Shown: one piece after another, positions 59,393-64,000 of the stretch | Numbering within the stretch: the stretch's first letter is position 1 | Layout: each line of letters opens with the position of its first letter | Origin: JAKIVR01 sp035933635 | GTDB lineage: Archaea > Thermoplasmatota > Thermoplasmata > Lutacidiplasmatales > UBA184 | Length of the DNA: 64,000 bases | Direction: 5' to 3' | NCBI GenBank assembly: GCA_035933635.1 | Contig: DASYYY010000031.1 | Span: 228,636-292,635 of the forward strand | The notes under the pieces: generated by a model | The model's database searches: none | What the model was told of the DNA's origin: nothing | Seen by the model: the letters and a program-made list of their open reading frames with translations, nothing else | Position numbers and translations under genes: made by a program

Positions 59393-60184
59393 TCAGACCC
59401 CGGCGTTCTCGAGTGATTTCGCGCAGCCGCACTCGCGCGGCGGTGCCAACAGTCCGTAGAGCTCCCCGAGCACCCGCTGCATGCGCGAGGTGTTCTCGCC
59501 CATGACTCGGACGATGTCGGTCATCTCGACCGGTCGTTCCGCCCACACGTCGAAATCGGTCACCATCGCGAGGCACACGTAGCACATCGCGCGCTCGCGA
59601 GCAAGCGTGACCTCGGGCACGAGCGTCATGCCGATCACGTCGGCGATGCCGCGGAAGAACTTCGATTCCGCCCGGGTGGAAAAGCGCGGCCCCTCGACGC
59701 AGACGTAGGTCTTGCCCCGCACGAACGGCGAGCCCGATTGCGAGCCCGCCTCGGCCACGCGCCGGGTCAAGTCCGGACAGAACGGGTCGGCGAGGGACAG
59801 ATGGTAGACGCGCCCTCCGTCGAAGAAGGTGGTCGGCCGCCCCTTGGTGAAATCGATGAACTGGTCGGGCAGGACGAACGTTCCGGGGGGAAGGTCCTCC
59901 TTCAGCGAGCCCACGGAGTTGATGGCGACGATCCGCTGGGCTCCGAGCGACAGCAGGGCATCGATGTTCGCCCGGTAGTTGACCCTGTGCGGAGGGATCG
60001 TGTGCCCGGTGCCGTGCCGGGGCAGGAAGAGCAGGCGGACCCCGCCGAGCGCGCGCTCCTCGATCGCCGCGGACGGGGCGCCCCAGGGGGTGGCGACCGC
60101 GTGCGAGGTCACCACGTCGCCGCCGGCCAAGCGGGAGATCCCGGAGCCGCCGATCACCCCGATGACGGGTGCGTCCGAGCTCAC
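59393..60184 (-). CDS. S-methyl-5'-thioadenosine (or thioinosine) phosphorylase
   Basis: Nucleoside phosphorylase of 263 residues, for methionine salvage and polyamine by-product removal. GVIGGSGI is at residues 9-16, PRHGTGHTIPPHRVNYRANI (about 54-73) binds phosphate and the methylthio group, VGSLKEDLPPG and FSTRAESKFF follow, and MTLVPEVTLARE contacts the base. Methylthioadenosine versus methylthioinosine preference cannot be fixed from sequence here. GTG 60184 overlaps the translin stop by 4 bases. Confidence 0.88.
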   Translation of the reverse strand: MSSDAPVIGVIGGSGISRLAGGDVVTSHAVATPWGAPSAAIEERALGGVRLLFLPRHGTGHTIPPHRVNYRANIDALLSLGAQRIVAINSVGSLKEDLPPGTFVLPDQFIDFTKGRPTTFFDGGRVYHLSLADPFCPDLTRRVAEAGSQSGSPFVRGKTYVCVEGPRFSTRAESKFFRGIADVIGMTLVPEVTLARERAMCYVCLAMVTDFDVWAERPVEMTDIVRVMGENTSRMQRVLGELYGLLAPPRECGCAKSLENAGV

Positions 60185-60861
60185 GGCTCGTTCCCTCCGC
60201 CGGCCGACGCGGGCAGGTGGGCTCGCGCGAGCACTCGGGCGAGAGCGAGGTCCCCCCGGGTCCGCTCCAAGAGCGAGCGGGCCGCATCCTGTTTCGGCTT
60301 CAGGGGCACCACGCTGCGCGGGGTGTCGAATCGCATCAGGGCGTGATAGAGATGTTCCATGGCTTGGACCATGCGGTCGGCGCGGTCGAGCGCTCCGTCG
60401 GTCAGCGCGCGGAGGGCGAGCCGCCGGATCTCGCCGACGAGGTCGCCGACGGCCAGGAGGTAGCTCTCGGGCGGGACGCCGAGGTCGGTCGGCGAGGGTA
60501 ACGGCGATCCGCGGACCACCGCCTCGAGCAGGATCGCCTCGATCGCCTCCTGGAACGCATCGTGGGCGAGGGCGCCATCGGCGCGCAGCTCGCCTCCGAG
60601 CTCGTCGGCCATCTCCGAGAGGTCGTGCCGGATCTGGGCGATGGCACCGGACTCGTCCCGGCCCTCGTGCAGGCGGCCCATCGTCGTCTGCGCGTGCCGC
60701 CGGAGCTTGCGCGCGCGGTCGTGGATGCGGTCGCGACGCTCCTCGCGCTCGCGAAGCGCACGTTCGATCGCCTCGAGCTCCCGCTCGGGGAGTTCGATGG
60801 CGGGCGGGTCACCGGTACGGGGTGAATCGGACGTCGTCGTCCCCTCCGTCCAGCAATCCAA
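60181..60861 (-). CDS. Translin-family protein
   Basis: Predicted up to 226 residues, helical. ARKLRRHAQTTMGRLHEG, then LPSPTDLGVPPESYLLAVGDLVGEIRRLALRAL, VQAMEHLYHALMRFD and DAARSLLERTRGDLA are the conserved translin positions (YLLxxxDLxGE and the C-terminal DxARxLxExTRG). Archaeal translins bind single-stranded nucleic acid and are sometimes mis-labelled haloacid dehalogenase. The only in-frame start is TTG 60861, which overlaps the DUF357 gene by 53 bases, so the start is doubtful. Precedes MTAP. Confidence 0.84.
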   Translation of the reverse strand: MDCWTEGTTTSDSPRTGDPPAIELPERELEAIERALREREERRDRIHDRARKLRRHAQTTMGRLHEGRDESGAIAQIRHDLSEMADELGGELRADGALAHDAFQEAIEAILLEAVVRGSPLPSPTDLGVPPESYLLAVGDLVGEIRRLALRALTDGALDRADRMVQAMEHLYHALMRFDTPRSVVPLKPKQDAARSLLERTRGDLALARVLARAHLPASAGGGNEP

Positions 60862-61120
60862 GCCGGACCCCGGCGTCGATCCAGCCGTGGGCGTAGCTCA
60901 CGGCGGCCAGGGCCCGGTCGCGGTCCCCCTTCTGACGGAACGCCTCGGCGTCGGCGAGGTAGGCCCGCGCCATGCCCAGGAAATCGTCGGCGGCTCCGAC
61001 CAGGAACGAGCGCTTCGGCGGGCAGGCGCGTACGCGCTCGAGCGCTTCGCGCGTCACCCGGAGGTACTTCTCGAGGATCGGTTCGGGGCTCGGCGTCGAC
61101 CCCCCCGCGGGCGACGGCAT
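60809..61120 (-). CDS. DUF357 family protein
   Basis: Small helical archaeal protein of 103 residues: EKYLRVTREALERVR, then DFLGMARAYLADAEAFRQKGDRDRALAAVSYAHGWIDAGVRLGLLD, with the conserved YAHGWxDAG. It is commonly a neighbour of translin in archaea, as here, but its role is unknown. No motif for catalysis. Its C-terminus overlaps the translin frame. Confidence 0.87.
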   Translation of the reverse strand: MPSPAGGSTPSPEPILEKYLRVTREALERVRACPPKRSFLVGAADDFLGMARAYLADAEAFRQKGDRDRALAAVSYAHGWIDAGVRLGLLDGGDDDVRFTPYR

Positions 61121-61139
61121 CGCGGACGCGGGGCCCCGC

Positions 61140-61823
61140 CTACCGTCCCCGGCGGACGGCCTCGGGAGCGCGAGCGATCTTCTTGGGGACCTTCTCCCAG
61201 TCCTTGAGGAACCGGGCCAGCCCGAGGTCGGTCAGCGGGTGCTGGGCGAGCTTCTCCATCACCCCGAACGGCATCGTCCCGATGTCCGCGCCGAGCTTGG
61301 CCGCCTCCAGGACATGGACCGGATGACGGATGCTCGCCACGAGGATCTCGGTCGCGAAGTGGTAGTTGCGGTAGATCTCCCGGATGTCCCGGATGAGGTC
61401 CATACCGACCTGGCCCTGGTCGTCGAGGCGGCCGATGAACGGGCTGACGTAGGAGGCCCCCACCTTGGCGGCGAGGAGCGCCTGGGCGGCCGAGAAGACG
61501 AGGGTCATGTTCACACGGATGCCCTCGGCACGGAGGAGCTTCGTCGCGCGCAACCCGGCGGGCGTCATCGGGACCTTGACGTAGATCGACGGGTGGAGCT
61601 GGGCGAGGTGGCGTCCCTCCTCGAGCATCCGGTCGGTCTCCGTCGCGACTACCTCGGCCGATACGGAAGGGACCCCCAACGCGCAGATCTCGAGCAGTAC
61701 GTCCTCGAACGCACGGCCCTCCTTGGCCACGAGGCTCGGGTTGGTCGTCACGCCGTCGAGGATGCCGACCTCCCACATCTGGCGGATCTCGGTCACGCTC
61801 GCGGTGTCCAGGAAGAGCTTCAT
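61140..61823 (-). CDS. Transaldolase (TalA/fructose-6-phosphate aldolase group)
   Basis: Predicted 227 residues, the short transaldolase type. MKLFLDTASVTEIRQ begins the barrel, the Schiff-base Lys is in IYVKVPMTPAG near residue 86, NMTLVFSAAQALLAAKVGASYVSPFIGRLDD follows, and ADIGTMPFGVMEKL lies near the C-terminus. This group contains both transaldolase and fructose-6-phosphate aldolase activity. It is next to a transketolase half, consistent with the non-oxidative pentose phosphate route. Confidence 0.91.
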   Translation of the reverse strand: MKLFLDTASVTEIRQMWEVGILDGVTTNPSLVAKEGRAFEDVLLEICALGVPSVSAEVVATETDRMLEEGRHLAQLHPSIYVKVPMTPAGLRATKLLRAEGIRVNMTLVFSAAQALLAAKVGASYVSPFIGRLDDQGQVGMDLIRDIREIYRNYHFATEILVASIRHPVHVLEAAKLGADIGTMPFGVMEKLAQHPLTDLGLARFLKDWEKVPKKIARAPEAVRRGR

Positions 61824-61854
61824 CGCGGTACGATGCCGGGTTCAGGCCGCCCCC

Positions 61855-62718
61855 CTACTGAACCTTACCCTTGGCACGCAGCAGCCCCCAGGCCTCCTCT
61901 TCGAGGCGCTCGAGGGAGAGCCCGTAGGCCGCCGCGGCGGCCGGCGGCCGTTGCGCGCCGGGGGCGATCGGCAGATCCGGTAGGCCCACGCGACGGACCA
62001 TCACCGGGTGCGAGCCGGCGGTGAGCACCGCCGCCCCGGCGCCGTAGCCCGTGAGCGCGTGGTGCTCCTCGACGGTCAGGATGGCACCGGTTTCGCGAGC
62101 GGCCCGCACGAGCGCTGGCGCGTCGAGCGGTTTGACGCTCGCCCCGTCGAGCACTCGTACCGACACCCCCACGCCGACGAGTCGGTCGGCGAGGGCGAGG
62201 GCAAGCGGGAGCGCTCCGCCGACTCCGACCACCGTGAGGTCGTTGCCCGAACGGAGAACCGGTGCCCTGCCGAACCCGAACGTTCCGTTCGAGACCGTGG
62301 GAGCAGCGGGGGAGGGGAGTCGCAGGTAGACCGGTCCCAGCCGCGCAGCGGCATCCGCGACCGCCGCACGACAGCTGGGACCATCGGCGGGAGCGCCGAC
62401 CATCATCCGGGGGATCGAACCGAACACCGAGAAGTCGGAGATGGGGAGCGGATCGGTCGCCGGGTCGTAGGTGGCCAGGACCTTCGGTCCCGAGCCGCCG
62501 GCCTCGGCCGCCGTCCGGATCGGGACCCACCAATCGTACATCGCGGCCGCCGCGCTGCAGAGGATCCAGCCGCGGGCGAGGGGATGCGGCGGGGCGGGTT
62601 CTGGCGTGGGACCGGCGTTCACCCCCGCCACATCGATGACGACCTCGTCGGGTCGCTGCGATTGCAGCTCGCGGAGCACCTCACGCGCGATCTCGAGCGG
62701 CGCGGCGGACGAGCTCAA
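61855..62718 (-). CDS. Transketolase C-terminal subunit, divergent
   Basis: Predicted 287 residues corresponding to the pyrimidine-binding and C-terminal domains of transketolase: PVYLRLPSPAAP, DLTVVGVGGALPLALALADRL, VRVLDGASVKPLDAPALVRAA, GAILTVEEHHALTGYGAG. The Glu that activates thiamine diphosphate (usually in xxEQNM) is not seen: the aligned stretch reads WILCSAAAAMYDW, so catalysis is doubtful. No N-terminal partner gene is adjacent. The TTG start at 62718 is inferred because the frame upstream belongs to endonuclease IV. Confidence 0.75.
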   Translation of the reverse strand: MSSSAAPLEIAREVLRELQSQRPDEVVIDVAGVNAGPTPEPAPPHPLARGWILCSAAAAMYDWWVPIRTAAEAGGSGPKVLATYDPATDPLPISDFSVFGSIPRMMVGAPADGPSCRAAVADAAARLGPVYLRLPSPAAPTVSNGTFGFGRAPVLRSGNDLTVVGVGGALPLALALADRLVGVGVSVRVLDGASVKPLDAPALVRAARETGAILTVEEHHALTGYGAGAAVLTAGSHPVMVRRVGLPDLPIAPGAQRPPAAAAAYGLSLERLEEEAWGLLRAKGKVQ

Positions 62719-62740
62719 TCTCGGGCCCCCTCGACTCGGA

Positions 62741-63598
62741 TCATGCGGGGGGCTGGAGCAACCCGCGCAGCGTCTGGAGGTCCTGGACGTACTCGCTGTA
62801 GTCCTCGCTCTCCAATGGCGTCTCGAGGAATCCGGGGAGCTTGGCCCAGGTCGGGTCGTTGAGCCAGTGGGCGAATCCCGCCGTCCCGATCGCGCCCTTG
62901 CCGATGTTCTGGTGACGGTCGAGGTGACCGCCGCACTCGGCCTTGCTGTCGTTGAGATGGAACGCACGGACCTTCTTGGTACCGATCGTGTCCCGGATCA
63001 GGTCCTTCACCGCGCCGTACTGCTCGGCCGTCCGGAAGTCGACCCCGGAAGCGAACAGATGGCAGGTGTCGATCGTCACCCCGAAACGGTCCTTTGCGGT
63101 GAGCCGCTCCAGGATCGAGGCGAGCTCCTCGAGCTTGGAGCCGATCGTGGTGCCTTGCCCGGCGGCGTTCTCGAGCAGGATGCGCACCTTGGAGTCGGGC
63201 GTCTCCGCGGCCACCCAGTTGAGCGATTCGGCGATCTGGGCGCATCCCTTCTCGACGCCGGTGCCCATGTGGGCGCCCGGATGGAAGATCACGTGGTCGA
63301 CGGCGAGAAGGTCCGCGCGGTGGATCTCGTCGAGGAACGCCGCGCGGGAGGTCTTCAGCATCCCCGCCTTCGGCGTGGCGAGGTTCGTCAAGTAGGCGTG
63401 GTGGATCGCCGTCGAGCGCAACCGCTCGGCCGGAACCGCTGCCCGGAACTCCTCGGCCGACTCCGGACGGATGGGGGGTGCCTTCCACGAGTGCGGGCTC
63501 TTGGAGAATATTTGGATCGCCTCGCAGCCGATCGTGTGCCCGACCCGGGCCGCCTCGGCGAGCCCGTCGGAGGTTCGGATGTGGGCCCCGAGCCACAC
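62741..63598 (-). CDS. nfo: Deoxyribonuclease IV (AP endonuclease)
   Basis: Base-excision-repair endonuclease acting at abasic sites, 285 residues. GAHIRTSDGLAEAA starts the TIM barrel, IFHPGAHMGTG, ILLENAAGQGTTIGSKLEEL, GVTIDTCHLFASGVDF and HLNDSKAECGGHLDRHQNIGKG carry the metal-binding His/Asp/Glu set of endonuclease IV. GTG 63598 follows a TATA at leaderless spacing (TTAAAT, 26-27 bases upstream). It heads a minus-strand run toward the transketolase half, transaldolase and beyond. Confidence 0.92.
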   Translation of the reverse strand: MWLGAHIRTSDGLAEAARVGHTIGCEAIQIFSKSPHSWKAPPIRPESAEEFRAAVPAERLRSTAIHHAYLTNLATPKAGMLKTSRAAFLDEIHRADLLAVDHVIFHPGAHMGTGVEKGCAQIAESLNWVAAETPDSKVRILLENAAGQGTTIGSKLEELASILERLTAKDRFGVTIDTCHLFASGVDFRTAEQYGAVKDLIRDTIGTKKVRAFHLNDSKAECGGHLDRHQNIGKGAIGTAGFAHWLNDPTWAKLPGFLETPLESEDYSEYVQDLQTLRGLLQPPA

Positions 63599-63621
63599 GG
63601 GAGCGCCGACCGACGTGTCGG

Positions 63622-63627
63622 ATTTAA
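63622..63627 (-). promoter_or_regulatory. TATA box of nfo (leaderless)
   Basis: TTAAAT on the minus strand, centred 26-27 bases before GTG 63598. Confidence 0.65.
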
Positions 63628-63703
63628 CGGCTCGTCGCCGTCGAGGAGATCGCGGTCGAAGCGGCGCGAGCCCGTACAGCGCTCAGGCTGGTCCGTTAGG
63701 GGT

Positions 63704-63825
63704 GCTGACAGCTTTCCGCGGTTCCCGTAGGCTCGCGCACTTCAGTACCGCGCGGAACGTCGGTGGGCTTAACTTCCGGGTTCGGAATGGGACCGGGTGT
63801 TTCCCCACCACTTTGGCCGTCAGCC
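63704..63825 (-). rRNA. rrf: 5S ribosomal RNA
   Basis: About 122 bases. On the minus strand the 5' GGCTGACGGCC pairs with the 3' GCTGTCAGC, and the loop region CCCATTCCGAACCCGGAAGTTAAGCC holds the universal 5S core. Domain arms fold as expected. A TATA-like TTAAAT (63848-63853) is centred about 25 bases upstream. No 16S or 23S gene is in the window, in keeping with the unlinked 5S genes of Thermoplasmata; ends are approximate by a few bases. Confidence 0.92.
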
Positions 63826-63847
63826 GAGCCGTCCACAAGGCCCGGTT

Positions 63848-63853
63848 ATTTAA
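63848..63853 (-). promoter_or_regulatory. TATA box of the 5S rRNA gene
   Basis: TTAAAT on the minus strand, centred about 25 bases upstream of the mature 5S 5' end, which suggests transcription starts at or very near that end. Confidence 0.65.
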
Positions 63854-63946
63854 GTTTCGCCAAGGGTGAGGCTTTAGCCGACCCCTACGTCGGCGGGCGC
63901 GAGCCTCCCGGGGGTCGGACGACGACGGGAAAGGCTCGGGAGGTCC

Positions 63947-64000
63947 ATGGCATCCAACGAGAGGTTCCCCAAGGTCGAGGAGTACCTGCTCGACCTCGAC
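63947..64000 (+). CDS. Partial CDS cut by the window end
   Basis: ATG 63947 preceded by a clean Shine-Dalgarno (GGGAGGTCC) opens a frame whose first 18 residues are MASNERFPKVEEYLLDLD, cut at the window edge. Divergent from the 5S gene. The stretch is too short to name a family. Confidence 0.5.
   Translation, partial: MASNERFPKVEEYLLDLD

Noticed and set aside
63661..63703. Possible additional tRNA beside the 5S gene
   Set aside because: The bases do not fold into a cloverleaf; the region is only the 3' flank of the 5S gene.
1..64000. CRISPR arrays and cas genes
   Set aside because: No regularly spaced repeats were seen in any intergenic region, and the only CRISPR-linked element is the isolated CARF regulator.

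Overview
The window is GC-rich (roughly two thirds or more G+C by eye) and clearly archaeal. Archaeal markers include ribosomal protein L40e, RNA polymerase subunit K, the KEOPS subunit Pcc1, archease, a geranylgeranyl reductase for isoprenoid lipids, archaeal TrmI, translin, DUF357, and recurrent TATA boxes (TTAA/TTTA cores) about 27-30 bases before start codons, which implies leaderless mRNAs. The Thermoplasma-like lipid reductase with its ferredoxin, the GH15 enzyme and the leaderless promoters point to a high-GC member of Thermoplasmatota (Thermoplasmata). The lineage is inference; the domain is well supported.

Layout. 1-5.8 kb is an arginine operon argC-argJ-argB-argG-argH (argC truncated by the window edge), ending in an overlapping orphan DNA methyltransferase. 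6.6-11.4 kb holds an MTHFR-like protein, a membrane protein, a SnoaL-like protein, a two-HTH regulator and an HFX_2341-type CARF regulator. 11.7-15.3 kb is an ABC exporter pair, a flavin reductase and thioredoxin reductase. 16.4-20.2 kb carries ferredoxin plus geranylgeranyl reductase, two unknown helical proteins, DUF1028 and Pcc1. 20.3-29.9 kb has a CPBP protease, a CoA-binding protein, a bactofilin-like protein, ileS, AMMECR1, GNAT, a decayed TnpB, L40e, a CADD-type protein, GT2 and archease.

30-34.2 kb includes a secreted propeller, a methyltransferase, and the serA/class V aminotransferase pair. 34.2-40 kb is a MoxR/DUF58/DUF4129 membrane cluster with an extremely sequon-rich linker and no transglutaminase. 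40-47.8 kb combines a GHMP sugar kinase, GH15, GH57 and a glycogen-synthase-like GT4, suggesting storage or surface glucan metabolism. 48-50.6 kb has TrmI, tRNA-Gly(GCC) and a zinc-ribbon MNT/HEPN toxin-antitoxin pair. 50.8-59 kb is redox and accessory: CDGSH protein, DsbA-like, sulfite-oxidase-like, QW-repeat protein, HxlR, VOC, a frameshifted LURP-one-like gene, a secreted clan GH-A hydrolase and an HExxH protein. 59-64 kb returns to core functions: rpoK, MTAP, translin, DUF357, transaldolase, a degenerate transketolase half, endonuclease IV and 5S rRNA.

Most promising leads are one palindromic TATA element centred between two divergent leaderless starts (41.47 kb), an internally deleted TnpB, three 10-bp-phased CGTAT repeats upstream of a secreted hydrolase, a CADD-type protein retaining every known functional residue, a transketolase half lacking the expected cofactor-activating Glu, and the glycosylation-linker DUF4129 protein.
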